Of a DNA stretch of 38,333 nucleotides, positions 15,585 through 24,794 are shown piece by piece. The position numbers and the translations under genes were made by a program. The notes under the pieces were generated by a model. It searched no databases. It worked only from the letters and a program-made list of their open reading frames with translations, and had not been told where the DNA came from. Within the stretch, counting starts at the first letter, position 1, and the number at the start of each line of letters is the position of its first letter. The DNA lies in the NCBI GenBank assembly GCA_903887375.1, contig CAISPN010000103.1, positions 1-38,333 on the forward strand, given 5' to 3'. This DNA comes from an uncultured cyanobacterium (GTDB lineage Bacteria > Cyanobacteriota > Cyanobacteriia > Cyanobacteriales > Microcystaceae).

Positions 15585-17036
15585 TTAAATTAATAATACT
15601 TTTAAGGTTTCTAAGCTAGAATCTTGGCAGCCTGTGATAATTCCACCTTGATTTACAATTGCAGTTAAATATTCTAAATGTGCTTGAGTTATTCTTTCTC
15701 CTGGCATAATCAAGGGGATTCCTGGTGGATAGGGGCAAATTAAATCGCCACTAATTCTCCCTATCGCTGATGAATAAGCAATAGTTTCATTACTACAAAA
15801 AAATGCCTCCCTGGGAGAGATATATAGCGGCTCTTGTGCAAGTGTTGGCAGCAAGGGAAGAGCTATCGCTATAGATTTATCTGCTTGTTGAACCAATAAG
15901 CCAAAAGCTTCAACCAGATTAGAAATATCTTGATCCAAGTTGCCTATTGTGATCATAAAGGTCAAATTATGCAAATTGGGTAATTCGGCCACAATGTTTC
16001 TCTTTTGCCTCAACCACTGATCAGCCTCAAAGCCAGTGAGCCCAAACTGACTAGTCCTGACGCTCAAGCGGGTAAGATCTAGAGATTGAAAACCTTCTCT
16101 AGGCTCTAGGGGTTGCTCTAGGATAACTAGTTGCTCGATTGATTTTAACTGAGCTCTGGCAGATTTAGCCAGATTCAATGTCCTCTCTAACAAAGAGTAT
16201 CCCTCTTGAGCCATTTGAGCAGTGGCTGCATCTAGTGAGGCTAGGAGCAAATAGCTAGCACTAGTAGATTGGACCAGTTGTAAGGATCTATTGATTCTGT
16301 CTGGATCGACTATATTCCCTTGTAGATGCAGCATAGAAGATTGGGTTAAAGAGCCCAACACTTTATGAGTTGATTGGATTACTAAATCTGCTCCCAGAGA
16401 AAGAGCGCAATCGGGAAGCTCACCATGAAAAGCAAAATGGGCCCCGTGCGCCTGATCTACAATTAGAGGTATTTTTCTTAGATGGGTAATTTTTTCAATC
16501 TCGCCCAGGTTACCTGTGACTCCTTGATAAGTTGGATAAGTTACCAAAACAGCTCGAGCATCAGGATGTTCTTGAAGAGCCAAAGCCAAAGCAGCAGGGG
16601 TAAAGCAATAGGATAGATCCCAATATGAATCATATTCAGGCTCTAAAAAAACAGGCATAGCACCAGAGAGGATCAAGCCAGAAAATACTGACTGATGAGA
16701 GTTACGAGGCAGGACGATTTTATCGCCAGGTTTGCAGGTTGCCAAAATGGCAGCAATCAAACCACAGCTGGAACCATTGACCAAAAACCAGCTTTGCTGA
16801 GCCTTGAAGGTTGCTGCAGCTAGATCTTGGGCTTTTTTAATTACGGATTCAGGGGCAAACAAGTTATCTAATTCAGGTAGTTCCGGCAGGTCAGCTCGAA
16901 AAACCTGCTCACCCAATAGTTCTATTAACTTAGTAGATATGCCCTTGCCTTTTTTGTGACCAGGCGCATAAAAAGGGCTCTCGTTTCTTTGTGCTAATTG
17001 CTGGAGAATATTAACTAACGGAAGATTTTCTGGCAT
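15585..17036 (-). CDS. PLP-dependent Orn/Lys/Arg decarboxylase family protein
   Basis: A 483-residue fold-type I PLP enzyme. It begins with PFYAPGHKKGKG, typical of the lysine/ornithine/arginine decarboxylase group. The cofactor-binding set is visible: Asp194 and His197 in LIVDQAHGAH, and the Schiff-base Lys225 in IQSTHKVLGSL. The C-terminal third ends with PYPPGIPLIMPGE, also typical. At this length it is the short bacillar/cyanobacterial form without the N-terminal wing domain. It probably makes a polyamine precursor (cadaverine, putrescine or agmatine), but the substrate cannot be told from the sequence. Its start lies inside the end of radA (26-base overlap) and its stop is two bases from cbiT. 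Confidence 0.87.
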   Translation of the reverse strand: MPENLPLVNILQQLAQRNESPFYAPGHKKGKGISTKLIELLGEQVFRADLPELPELDNLFAPESVIKKAQDLAAATFKAQQSWFLVNGSSCGLIAAILATCKPGDKIVLPRNSHQSVFSGLILSGAMPVFLEPEYDSYWDLSYCFTPAALALALQEHPDARAVLVTYPTYQGVTGNLGEIEKITHLRKIPLIVDQAHGAHFAFHGELPDCALSLGADLVIQSTHKVLGSLTQSSMLHLQGNIVDPDRINRSLQLVQSTSASYLLLASLDAATAQMAQEGYSLLERTLNLAKSARAQLKSIEQLVILEQPLEPREGFQSLDLTRLSVRTSQFGLTGFEADQWLRQKRNIVAELPNLHNLTFMITIGNLDQDISNLVEAFGLLVQQADKSIAIALPLLPTLAQEPLYISPREAFFCSNETIAYSSAIGRISGDLICPYPPGIPLIMPGERITQAHLEYLTAIVNQGGIITGCQDSSLETLKVLLI

Positions 17037-18432
17037 TTGAATGGCTTATAGCTTCAGTTAATTTTCCCACAGCTATAATCTCTAAGCCTATTCCTTCACA
17101 AAGGCTTTGCTCTTTAGGTACTATTGCTCTGGTAAAGCCAAGTTTGGCCGCTTCTTTGAGCCTGAGCTCCAATTGAGGAACTGAGCGAACTTGTCCGCCA
17201 AGACCAACTTCTCCAATAAAGACAGTACGAGGATCCATTACACAGTCTCTCGAACTAGCTACTATAGACATGGCTATTCCCAAATCAGCGGCTGGCTCTT
17301 CTACCGTTATTCCTCCAGCTGAGGAAACATAGACATCAAATTTGGAAAGAGCAATACCAATTCTTTTTTCTAGTACTGCCAAGATTTGCTGCAACCTATT
17401 GTAATCTAGCCCAGTAGTTGACCTGCGGGGTGAAGGGTAACTAGTATGGCTCACTAGTGATTGTAGCTCTACAAGTATAGGTCTAGTTCCCTCACAAGCT
17501 ACCACTGTAGCAGTTCCGGGCGTTGCTTCATCCCGATTACCCAAAAATAACTCAGATGGGTTAGAAACTTCTTGTAGTCCTTGCTGGACCATTTCAAAAA
17601 TCCCAATCTCATGTGTACCACCAAAGCGGTTTTTAACTGAGCGCAGCAGACGATGAGAAGCGTAGCGATCTCCTTCAAAGTAAAGAACAGTATCTACCAG
17701 GTGCTCCAAAACTTTAGGTCCGGCGATTGCCCCTTCTTTAGTCACATGTCCCACAATAAAAAGGGTGATATTATCTCTTTTGGCCGTTTGCATCAGCGAG
17801 CTAGTGCATTCGCGCACTTGGGCAACAGAACCAGAGGCTGAGCTCAAGCTGGCTAAGTGAACTGTTTGAATACTATCAATCACCGCCGCTTGCGGTCTGA
17901 GATGTTCAAGCTCATACAAGATAGTATCTAGATCTGTTTCAGGCAAGATATAGAGATGATTATCAATATCACTTTGGGATGCTTGGTCTAGTCCAATTCC
18001 TAAACGTGAGGCTCTCAATTTGATCTGCCTAGCTGATTCTTCTCCAGAAACGTAGAGAATACGTGAGAGTTTCTGGGCTAATTGGTTGGCAGTTTGCAGC
18101 AGCAATGTAGATTTGCCGATTCCTGGATCGCCGCCGATTAATACTAAAGATCCTGGAACTACTCCACCACCTAAGACGCGATCTAGTTCAGCATAACCTG
18201 AACTAAATCGAGCTTCTCCTAACTCCGAAATCTCAGAAATAGGTAGAGAAGCTTTTGGACCTATAGAGCTAGGGTTATTTTTTTTTGCAGAACGAGAGCT
18301 TGATGAGCTAGTATTAGGAATTGGCTGCTCTTCTAATGTGCCATAGGTCCCACAGTCATTGCACTTGCCAAACCACTGAGATGATTGGGAGCCACAAGCG
18401 CTACAGACATAGAGGGTACGAATCTTAGACAT
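17011..18432 (-). CDS. radA: DNA repair protein RadA (Sms)
   Basis: A 473-residue RecA-like helicase for branch migration in recombination. The N-terminal zinc finger has Cys10, Cys13, Cys24 and Cys27. The Walker A motif GDPGIGKS is at 101-108, followed by YVSGEES, a Walker B-like AAVIDSIQTV, and the RadA signature KNRFGGTHEIGIFEM. The C-terminal Lon-like domain (SSAGGITVEEPAADLGIAMSIVAS) is complete. It reads from an ATG with 178 bases to the divergent rpaB gene and overlaps the downstream decarboxylase start by 26 bases. Confidence 0.97.
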   Translation of the reverse strand: MSKIRTLYVCSACGSQSSQWFGKCNDCGTYGTLEEQPIPNTSSSSSRSAKKNNPSSIGPKASLPISEISELGEARFSSGYAELDRVLGGGVVPGSLVLIGGDPGIGKSTLLLQTANQLAQKLSRILYVSGEESARQIKLRASRLGIGLDQASQSDIDNHLYILPETDLDTILYELEHLRPQAAVIDSIQTVHLASLSSASGSVAQVRECTSSLMQTAKRDNITLFIVGHVTKEGAIAGPKVLEHLVDTVLYFEGDRYASHRLLRSVKNRFGGTHEIGIFEMVQQGLQEVSNPSELFLGNRDEATPGTATVVACEGTRPILVELQSLVSHTSYPSPRRSTTGLDYNRLQQILAVLEKRIGIALSKFDVYVSSAGGITVEEPAADLGIAMSIVASSRDCVMDPRTVFIGEVGLGGQVRSVPQLELRLKEAAKLGFTRAIVPKEQSLCEGIGLEIIAVGKLTEAISHSNARKSSVS

Positions 18433-18610
18433 CTTGAAATTTTATCTTGTGTAAACTCTTGTAAGGTCTAAAATTCCAACTATTTTTATGAATCTGGAGA
18501 GGCAGAAGCATTACTGTTATTATAGCCAGATAAAAGTACAATGAAGAAATAGATAAACAAAGTCACCGGATAATAAAAAATTTTCTTGCAGCTAGGGAGT
18601 ATTTAAAAAG

Positions 18611-19345
18611 TTGGAAAATCATAAAGAAAAAATATTAGTAGTTGATGATGAAGCAAGTATCAGACGTATTTTAGAAACTCGTCTGTCTATGATTGGTTAT
18701 GATGTAGTCACAGCGGCCGATGGAGAGGAAGCTCTAGAGATATTTCGCAACACATCACCAGATTTGGTTGTTTTAGATGTGATGATGCCCAAGCTAGATG
18801 GCTATGGGGTCTGCCAAGAGCTGCGCAAAGAATCAGATATTCCCATAATTATGCTGACTGCTTTGGGTGATGTTGCCGATCGTATCACAGGACTTGAACT
18901 AGGGGCTGATGATTATGTAGTTAAACCCTTTTCTCCTAAAGAATTAGAAGCTAGAATTCGTTCAGTACTGCGTAGGGTAGATAAAGATGGCATCACTGGT
19001 ATACCCAGCTCTGGGGTTATTCAAATTGCCACAATCCGAATTGATACTAATAAGCGTCAAGTTTATAAAGGGGATGAGCGTATTCGTCTTACTGGTATGG
19101 AATTTAGTCTCTTAGAATTGTTGGTTGGCCGCTCGGGAGAAGCTTTCTCTAGAGCTGAAATCTTACAAGAAGTCTGGGGTTATACACCTGAGCGCCATGT
19201 AGATACTAGAGTGGTAGATGTTCATATATCTCGACTCAGAGCCAAGCTAGAAGAAGATCCTAGCAATCCAGAGCTGATTTTAACTGCCAGAGGAACTGGC
19301 TATTTGTTTCAACGTATTCTAGAGCCTGGGGAACAGCCTAAGTGA
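18611..19345 (+). CDS. rpaB: OmpR-family response regulator RpaB (Ycf27)
   Basis: A 244-residue two-component regulator. It has the acidic pocket VVDDE, the phospho-acceptor Asp56 in VVLDVMMPK, the conserved Lys in YVVKPFSPKE, and a C-terminal winged helix (TGMEFSLLELLVGRSGEAFSRAEILQEVWGY and ...VDVHISRLRAKLEE). The N-terminus (KEKILVVDDEASIRRILETR) is near-diagnostic of RpaB/Ycf27, which represses high-light genes and is retained in red-algal plastids. It starts at a TTG: the protein would otherwise lose its conserved first residues, and AGGGAG lies 12 bases upstream (18594-18599). No clear HLR1 repeat, its usual binding site, was seen upstream. Confidence 0.92.
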   Translation: MENHKEKILVVDDEASIRRILETRLSMIGYDVVTAADGEEALEIFRNTSPDLVVLDVMMPKLDGYGVCQELRKESDIPIIMLTALGDVADRITGLELGADDYVVKPFSPKELEARIRSVLRRVDKDGITGIPSSGVIQIATIRIDTNKRQVYKGDERIRLTGMEFSLLELLVGRSGEAFSRAEILQEVWGYTPERHVDTRVVDVHISRLRAKLEEDPSNPELILTARGTGYLFQRILEPGEQPK

Positions 19346-19968
19346 ACTCCAAATTCCCTCTTTGGGCTGGAGGACTAGGTGGGGTTTTGCTTCTGTTAAA
19401 TCGACTATTTACTACTGAGCTAACCAATTCACAGAGTCGCTCTGATGTATTGGGCGTTCTACTTTGCTCTTTGTTGATTCTAATTGGATTACTTTGGCAG
19501 CAGATTAAGCCCAAGTCACCAGATGCTGTTGTCTTGGAAGGTGTCCAGGCTATGGAAATTTATGAAGATCTCTCTGACCAGCTCAAGCTCGAGCTGGCCT
19601 GGTCCTCTCATCTCCTGCTGACTAATACTGTAACCAAGACAATAGTAATTTACTATCAAGATGTGATTTTGCTGCGCAGGGGAATATTACCAGAAAAAAC
19701 AGAATTTAAAATAGGCCCAATTGTTGAAAGAGTTTTGCAAACTGCACGCCCGGTCTATTTGGTTTCTCTTGGACTCTATCCAGGGCGTTTTGAATTTACC
19801 TATCTTCCTGCCAATACCCAAGGGGTAATCTGCCAGCCCATAGGTGAAAAAGGGGTAATGATATTAGGATCTAATGTACCGCGTAGTTATACCAAGCAGG
19901 ATGAAAATTGGATAGCCGCCATAGCTGAAAAAATCAACAATTCTTTAGGGAATGATCCTTCCTTCTAG
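19342..19968 (+). CDS. CCB2/CCB4-type cytochrome b6f haem-attachment factor
   Basis: A 208-residue protein with two N-terminal membrane helices (about 6-20 and 36-51) followed by a soluble GAF-like domain (EIYEDLSDQLKLELAWSSHLLLTNT ... GVICQPIGEKGVMILGSN). This matches the family named cofactor assembly of complex C subunit B, required in algae and plants to attach haem ci covalently to cytochrome b6. It starts at a GTG that overlaps the rpaB stop (GTGA), so it is translated together with that light-response regulator. Its last 24 bases overlap the end of the opposing DUF3747 gene. Confidence 0.8.
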   Translation: MNSKFPLWAGGLGGVLLLLNRLFTTELTNSQSRSDVLGVLLCSLLILIGLLWQQIKPKSPDAVVLEGVQAMEIYEDLSDQLKLELAWSSHLLLTNTVTKTIVIYYQDVILLRRGILPEKTEFKIGPIVERVLQTARPVYLVSLGLYPGRFEFTYLPANTQGVICQPIGEKGVMILGSNVPRSYTKQDENWIAAIAEKINNSLGNDPSF

Positions 19969-20826
19969 CCCTTCTTTTTTGAGGCTCTCTACAATAGATT
20001 CGGCATTAGATCGGTTACCAAATCGTCCAATCTGGATTGCTGATACTCCATCATAGGAAGTGGGAACAGAGTCTGGGTACATCTGCTTGACTTTATCTTG
20101 CTCCTCGGGAGTTTTGATTAAAGCAATTACCCGGTAATAGGAACTTTTGTCGAAATTTTTGTAGGAATTATTATTACTAGAAGATGAACTACCAGCAGTA
20201 AAGGTCCATTCTTTGACTGGTTGAGCAGGTAAATCAGGGGCAACATCAGCATGTGATGGGCTGTTTTGGGGAATCGATACGAGATTTTGTTGAGTTGAAA
20301 AGTAAAAGTGAGAGAGTGTCGTGTTGTTGTACCTGCGCTGAGTAATTCGCCATTGGGGGTTTAAAATAATTTTCAAAAGTCCTGCTTTGACGCCATAGGT
20401 TCTGCCTACCACCATCTCTGGGAGAGTTTTATCGCGCCGAGAGGTTCCCACCAACCAAAGTTCTCCATCTCTTTCTACAATTCTAAAGAGATAATCAAGC
20501 CCAAGATCCTCCCCATTGACCCGTAGGGAATAACCATTGCTATCGGTACTTCTTAGACAGCTATCCGTAAAGTCAAACTGCGATAAAAGGGGATCGACAA
20601 CTATTGGATTAGAACCATTTTCTTGCCAGCACTGCCTTCTACGGGGCAATTGCTCAATAACCAAAAGATCATACTTTCCTTCCCCATAGGGACGGGCAAT
20701 GGCGATAATACTATTGGGAGCTAGTTCTTTTTCGGAAAAAGGGACGGATTTAACTGCTGATGCAAGGCTAAGATTGGTCAGAATAAAACTGGTGATAGCT
20801 AGAAAACTGTAGGCTAAGGATTTCAT
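19945..20826 (-). CDS. Exported DUF3747 protein with SPOR-like C-terminus
   Basis: About 293 residues. A signal peptide (MKSLAYSFLAITSFILTNLSLASA) is followed by a DUF3747-type domain (about 35-190), with the conserved RPYGEGKYDLLVIEQLP and CLRSTDSNGYSLRVNGEDLGLDYLFRI. A Ser/Asn-rich linker leads to a C-terminal region (YYRVIALIKTPEEQDKVKQMYP ... AIQIGRFGNRSNAESIVESLKKEG) that looks like a SPOR peptidoglycan-binding repeat. It is probably a periplasmic, wall-associated protein of unknown role. I chose the ATG at 20826 over in-frame starts at 20835 and 20853 because it begins the signal peptide cleanly. The 3' end overlaps the facing CCB gene by 24 bases. Confidence 0.78.
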   Translation of the reverse strand: MKSLAYSFLAITSFILTNLSLASAVKSVPFSEKELAPNSIIAIARPYGEGKYDLLVIEQLPRRRQCWQENGSNPIVVDPLLSQFDFTDSCLRSTDSNGYSLRVNGEDLGLDYLFRIVERDGELWLVGTSRRDKTLPEMVVGRTYGVKAGLLKIILNPQWRITQRRYNNTTLSHFYFSTQQNLVSIPQNSPSHADVAPDLPAQPVKEWTFTAGSSSSSNNNSYKNFDKSSYYRVIALIKTPEEQDKVKQMYPDSVPTSYDGVSAIQIGRFGNRSNAESIVESLKKEGLEGRIIP

Positions 20827-20915
20827 AGGTCTCATTAGAGAAGGTGGTCCCAAAGTTTCTGACGTAAAATCAAGACCTTTTGTTTAATTGTAATGACAAA
20901 AATTTTTTTCTCGCT

Positions 20916-20938
20916 TAGAGCTGAGTTTTTGAGCTCTA
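20916..20938. repeat. 7-bp inverted repeat upstream of infB
   Basis: TAGAGCT (20916-20922) and AGCTCTA (20932-20938) flank a 9-base spacer in the 218-base gap between the divergent DUF3747 and infB genes. It could be an operator or a hairpin in a leader RNA. No convincing -35/-10 pair was found beside it. Confidence 0.3.
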
Positions 20939-21044
20939 GTCTGCTTGAGTTAAGATAGAAGATGTAAGATTGGCGATGAGATTTACAAAAAATAGAACTT
21001 TTATGAATCACAAGTAACCAAGGACCAACTTTAGGGGATAATGG

Positions 21045-23843
21045 ATGAGCAACGGAAAAGTCAGAATTTACGAACTTTCAAAAGAGTTAAATCTAGAGAA
21101 CAAAGATATTATAGATATTTGCAGCAAACTCAACATAGCGGTGAAGAGCCATAGCAGTACGATTGCCGAGTCCGATGCCAGCCGCATCAAAGTGGCCGCG
21201 GACAGGTATTCTGTTAATAAATCAACTGAAAAACCAGCAGAGCCAGTGGTAGGAGAAAAAAAGCAACAGCAGATTTTGGCAATCCGTAAACAGCCCAAAA
21301 AAGAGCCGGAAATTATTGAGGATATTATTCCCGCCCCTGATAGCGATATTGAGAAAATTGAGAAGACTGCCCCTGTTCAAGAGTTAGCTGTCAGCGAGAA
21401 GACGGCGGAAAACCCAGTGATTAAGCAACCTGAAGCCCCTATCAAAAGAAAAATCATTCTTGATTCTCCAGATAAAGGCTCAAGTATTGAATCGACTCAA
21501 TATGGTGAAAAAGGTCACATCACTCCAAGACCTCTGATCAAAAAAATTGATAGAGCTGATTCTGCCGATAAACTTGTCAAAAAACCAATTTCTCCTGTTA
21601 AAAGAGCGCAAGAACCACCTAGAAGACCGGGAACTTCTGAGCCACAAGAGACCACTGGCTCAGCTACAACTCAAGATGATGGTCTGGGGGGAATTGATTC
21701 ACCCAAAAAGCTAAAAGATACCAGAAAACCACTGCCTCCCCGTTTGGGTGCTAAAAAAACAACTTGGGAAGAGGAAGAAGAGGAAGAAAACGCCAAGAAA
21801 GCTGCCAAGCTGGTAGGTAAGAACAAAAGACGCTCAGTCGTTATTGAGGATGAAGAGGATATAGAAGATGAATTGGGTAATATGCCCCTGCCAGTTTCTG
21901 TCAGCCTTTCGATTGCCAGACCTCCCAAGCCCAAGGGTACTTCTGTTGCTGGTGCCACCGCTGCAGTTTTCAGGCAGCCCAAAAGACCTACTCCTAAGGG
22001 AGAGCAAACTTCTAGAGCAGACCAGAGAGTTCAATCTAAAGTAGCGCTTGAAGAAAAACCCAGCAAGATATTGCTGAGCGGATCTTTGACTGTTCAAGAA
22101 CTAGCAGAAGAACTAAAGATCTCTGCGGCTGATATTATCCGCAATCTCTTTTTCAAAGGAATCCCCGTCAGTATCAACCAGACTCTAGATCTGCAAACTG
22201 CTCGTCTAGTTGCTCAAGAGCTGGAAGTCGAAGTAGAAACAGTAGAAGAGCAATCTACTGCCATTAAGGCTACGGAGATGTTAGATATTGGAGATCTTGA
22301 ACATTTGATCCGTCGCCCACCAGTTGTCACAATTATGGGACATGTTGACCATGGTAAGACAACTTTACTGGATTCTATCCGTAAAACCAAGGTCGCCCAA
22401 GGTGAAGCAGGTGGTATCACCCAGCATATTGGGGCTTATCATGTCGATGTTGAGCATGATGGCAAACAACAGCAGGTTGTTTTTCTGGATACACCAGGAC
22501 ATGAAGCATTCACAGCGATGAGAGCTAGAGGAGCTAGGGTGACTGACATTGCCATTTTGGTGGTTGCTGCTGATGATGGAGTTCAACCACAAACTAGAGA
22601 GGCAATTAGTCATGCTAGGGCAGCGGGTGTACCTATAGTTGTAGCTATTAACAAAATAGACAAACCCCAATCCAATGCAGATAGGATCAAGCAGGAATTG
22701 TCAGATCTAGGTCTTCTAGCTGAAGAATGGGGGGGAGATACAATCATGGTTCCGGTTAGCGCTCTCAAGGGCGAGAACCTAGATACTCTACTAGAGATGA
22801 TCATCTTGGTTTCAGAAGTAGCGGAGCTTTCTGCTAATCCTAATCGTCCAGCTAAAGGAACGGTTATCGAAGCTAATTTGGATCGCACTAAAGGCTCTGT
22901 CGCCACTTTGTTGATACAAAATGGTACTTTGCGTGTAGGCGATATTATTGTAGCTGGCGCAGTTTTCGGTAAGATCCGAGCGATGATCGATGATCGAGGA
23001 AATCGGGTAGAACAAGCAGGACCATCTTTTGCTGTAGAGGTATTGGGGCTCAATGAGGTCCCTGCAGCTGGGGATGAATTTGACGTCTTTAGCACTGAAA
23101 AAGAAGCCAGAGAGCTTGCCCAATCTAGAGCTGATAGCAAAAAACAAACTCGTCTGCAGCAGGCTATGGCCAGCCGTAGGGTTAGCTTAACTACTCTCTC
23201 AGCCCAAGCCCAAGAAGGGGAACTCAAAGAGCTTAACCTCATTATCAAATCGGATGTTCAAGGTTCAGGTGAAGCAATTTTGACTGCCCTGCAACAGCTA
23301 CCACAAAAAGAAGTACAAATACGTGTACTTTTGGTCAATGCAGGAGAGGTTACTGAGACCGATGTAGATCTAGCTGCTGCCAGTGGAGCAGTAATTTTGG
23401 GCTTCAATACAACCTTGGCTAGTGGAGCTAGGGCTGCGGCTGAGCGCGAGGGAGTAGATATCAGAGAATATGCAGTTATCTACAAACTTCTAGATGATGT
23501 ACAAGGCGCTATGGAAGGACTACTAGATCCTGAAGAGGTCGAGGAACATCTGGGCTTTGCGGCAGTACGTAACGTCTTTGCTGTTGGACGTGGTACAGTT
23601 GCTGGTTGCTATATCCAATCAGGCAAAATCGTTAGAAATCGTCTTTTAAGAGTAAAGCGGGGTGATACTTTAATCCACCAAGGAACAATAGAATCACTCA
23701 AGCGCTTCAAAGAAGACGCCCGTGAGGTCAATGCCGGCTATGAATGTGGAATAGGCGCTGCTAAGTTCAACGAGTGGAAAGAGGGTGACATCATTGAATG
23801 CTACGAAATGGCTATGAAGCGCCGCACTCTTTCTACCAATTAA
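21045..23843 (+). CDS. infB: Translation initiation factor IF-2
   Basis: A 932-residue GTPase that brings initiator tRNA to the 30S subunit. An N-terminal IF2_N module ([19 protein letters not shown]) is followed by about 270 residues of Lys/Pro/Glu-rich linker. A second IF2_N module ([25 protein letters not shown]) follows, then the GTPase domain with [17 protein letters not shown] and NKID, and finally domains II to IV ending [10 protein letters not shown]. The protein is complete. The usual nusA-ylxR genes do not precede it here: the upstream gene is divergent, so infB has its own promoter. TAGGGGAT just before the start serves as the ribosome site. Confidence 0.98.
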   Translation: MSNGKVRIYELSKELNLENKDIIDICSKLNIAVKSHSSTIAESDASRIKVAADRYSVNKSTEKPAEPVVGEKKQQQILAIRKQPKKEPEIIEDIIPAPDSDIEKIEKTAPVQELAVSEKTAENPVIKQPEAPIKRKIILDSPDKGSSIESTQYGEKGHITPRPLIKKIDRADSADKLVKKPISPVKRAQEPPRRPGTSEPQETTGSATTQDDGLGGIDSPKKLKDTRKPLPPRLGAKKTTWEEEEEEENAKKAAKLVGKNKRRSVVIEDEEDIEDELGNMPLPVSVSLSIARPPKPKGTSVAGATAAVFRQPKRPTPKGEQTSRADQRVQSKVALEEKPSKILLSGSLTVQELAEELKISAADIIRNLFFKGIPVSINQTLDLQTARLVAQELEVEVETVEEQSTAIKATEMLDIGDLEHLIRRPPVVTIMGHVDHGKTTLLDSIRKTKVAQGEAGGITQHIGAYHVDVEHDGKQQQVVFLDTPGHEAFTAMRARGARVTDIAILVVAADDGVQPQTREAISHARAAGVPIVVAINKIDKPQSNADRIKQELSDLGLLAEEWGGDTIMVPVSALKGENLDTLLEMIILVSEVAELSANPNRPAKGTVIEANLDRTKGSVATLLIQNGTLRVGDIIVAGAVFGKIRAMIDDRGNRVEQAGPSFAVEVLGLNEVPAAGDEFDVFSTEKEARELAQSRADSKKQTRLQQAMASRRVSLTTLSAQAQEGELKELNLIIKSDVQGSGEAILTALQQLPQKEVQIRVLLVNAGEVTETDVDLAAASGAVILGFNTTLASGARAAAEREGVDIREYAVIYKLLDDVQGAMEGLLDPEEVEEHLGFAAVRNVFAVGRGTVAGCYIQSGKIVRNRLLRVKRGDTLIHQGTIESLKRFKEDAREVNAGYECGIGAAKFNEWKEGDIIECYEMAMKRRTLSTN

Positions 23844-23854
23844 CCTAGATAATC

Positions 23855-24430
23855 ATGCTGGATCCTTACCTTTGGATACATTTTTCTGGACTAGCGGCAG
23901 CGCCTTTATTGCTAGAGATAGTCTGGCTATCTTTAGCATTAGGCTATGCTATTTCTCCTTTGGAGATTTTGCCAGTAGCGCTATTGGGCATGCTGCCTAT
24001 TTTTTGGATGCAGTGGAATAAACCTTTTAATATCTATAGCCTTTTGCTTTGGGTTATTAAACATGAGGTATTAACTACTGAGCAAAGACAGGTTTTGAGC
24101 CTGTATAAAAGCCGCTCCCAAAAAATATTGGCCTTAGTGGTGAGCCTATTGATGCTAGTAATGCTTTGGTTAATTTATAAACAAGCCCCTTTAGCATCAG
24201 GAATTGCTGAGAATTTTCTGCCACCAATTAGAATTTTCGGCTTAGCCTTAGCGACAATTGCTTTTGGGCTAGCTAATTTGTTTGTTCAAGTGGCTCTTAG
24301 CACATTACTGGTAATGGTTACCCTTGGCAAAGATCCAACTAGTCTAATTCCCTGGGAAATAGAGAAAATCAAAAATGACTTTACCTCTATCGGACTGCCA
24401 GTTCGGCAAATACTCCCACCGATGCAATAA
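23855..24430 (+). CDS. Conserved cyanobacterial membrane protein downstream of infB
   Basis: A 191-residue integral membrane protein with about four helices (around 8-30, 35-52, 88-107 and 128-155). It starts with LDPYLWIHFSGLAAAPLLLE and has a polar, proline-containing C-terminus without low-complexity repeats. It resembles the cyanobacterial group annotated as low-complexity tail membrane protein, which I recall lying next to infB in other genomes. Function is unknown. It begins 11 bases after the infB stop, so it belongs to the same transcript. Confidence 0.7.
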   Translation: MLDPYLWIHFSGLAAAPLLLEIVWLSLALGYAISPLEILPVALLGMLPIFWMQWNKPFNIYSLLLWVIKHEVLTTEQRQVLSLYKSRSQKILALVVSLLMLVMLWLIYKQAPLASGIAENFLPPIRIFGLALATIAFGLANLFVQVALSTLLVMVTLGKDPTSLIPWEIEKIKNDFTSIGLPVRQILPPMQ

Positions 24431-24487
24431 TCTTTGGAATAATTTTAAGTTTTTGTATTCTAGGATGCATCGCTTTATAGGGAAGCT

Positions 24488-24521
24488 AGGTTATCTTAGA
24501 GAAAACTAGGGTAACCTTTTA
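24488..24521 (+). promoter_or_regulatory. Hairpin with short T-tract before the 64-aa gene
   Basis: AGGTTAT (24488-24494) pairs with GTAACCT (24511-24517, one G-U) around a 16-base loop and is followed by TTTT. It lies 18 bases before the ATG of the small gene, in its leader. It could end the infB transcript or act as an attenuator. Confidence 0.4.
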
Positions 24522-24538
24522 GAGAGAGGTTTAAAAAC

Positions 24539-24733
24539 ATGGAAAATCCTACTACCCTGCTAAACAACTCTCCTTTGGCTGACAACGAGCACATTTGGGG
24601 AAAACTGAAACAGGCTATTGCATCTAGCTCAGGCTTTAAACGCTGGCAAAATGAGCAGCCTTTGAAGTCTTTCACCTTGGAAGAGCAGGTTCGTTTATAC
24701 CTTGAAGATACGCTTAGTACTTTAGCTTACTAG
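24539..24733 (+). CDS. Small conserved-looking protein, function unknown
   Basis: A 64-residue acidic-to-neutral protein with no signal peptide or membrane segment. It has a polar N-terminus and a probable pair of helices (HIWGKLKQAIASSSGFKRWQ and TLEEQVRLYLEDTLSTLAY). The C-terminal helix ending in ETL/DTL..LAY is familiar to me from small cyanobacterial proteins, but I cannot name a family. A purine-rich ribosome site (GAGAGAGG, about 24522-24529) supports the ATG. It has its own hairpins before and after, so it may be an independent short transcript. Confidence 0.65.
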   Translation: MENPTTLLNNSPLADNEHIWGKLKQAIASSSGFKRWQNEQPLKSFTLEEQVRLYLEDTLSTLAY

Positions 24734-24739
24734 ATTGCT

Positions 24740-24780
24740 AGAGCGCCTTCTATCTTTGGACTGGTGCTCTTAAAATTTTT
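24740..24780 (+). terminator. Terminator after the 64-aa gene
   Basis: AGAGCGCC (24740-24747) pairs with GGTGCTCT (24763-24770, one G-U) with a 15-base loop, followed by TAAAATTTTT. It lies just past the small gene's stop and only 15 bases before the start of the ABC transporter gene. Confidence 0.55.
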
Positions 24781-24794
24781 AGATACAATTACTT

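Noticed and set aside
18433-18610. RpaB-binding HLR1 repeats in the rpaB-radA gap
   Set aside because: No pair of the expected TTACA-type half-sites with the right spacing was found.
22610-23248. A 212-codon open frame on the - strand opposite infB
   Set aside because: It lies wholly inside the conserved GTPase and later domains of IF-2, and its translation is Ser/Arg/Pro-rich with no recognisable motif. It is a shadow of infB codon use, as are shorter frames opposite infB, the sigma factor gene and mnmG.
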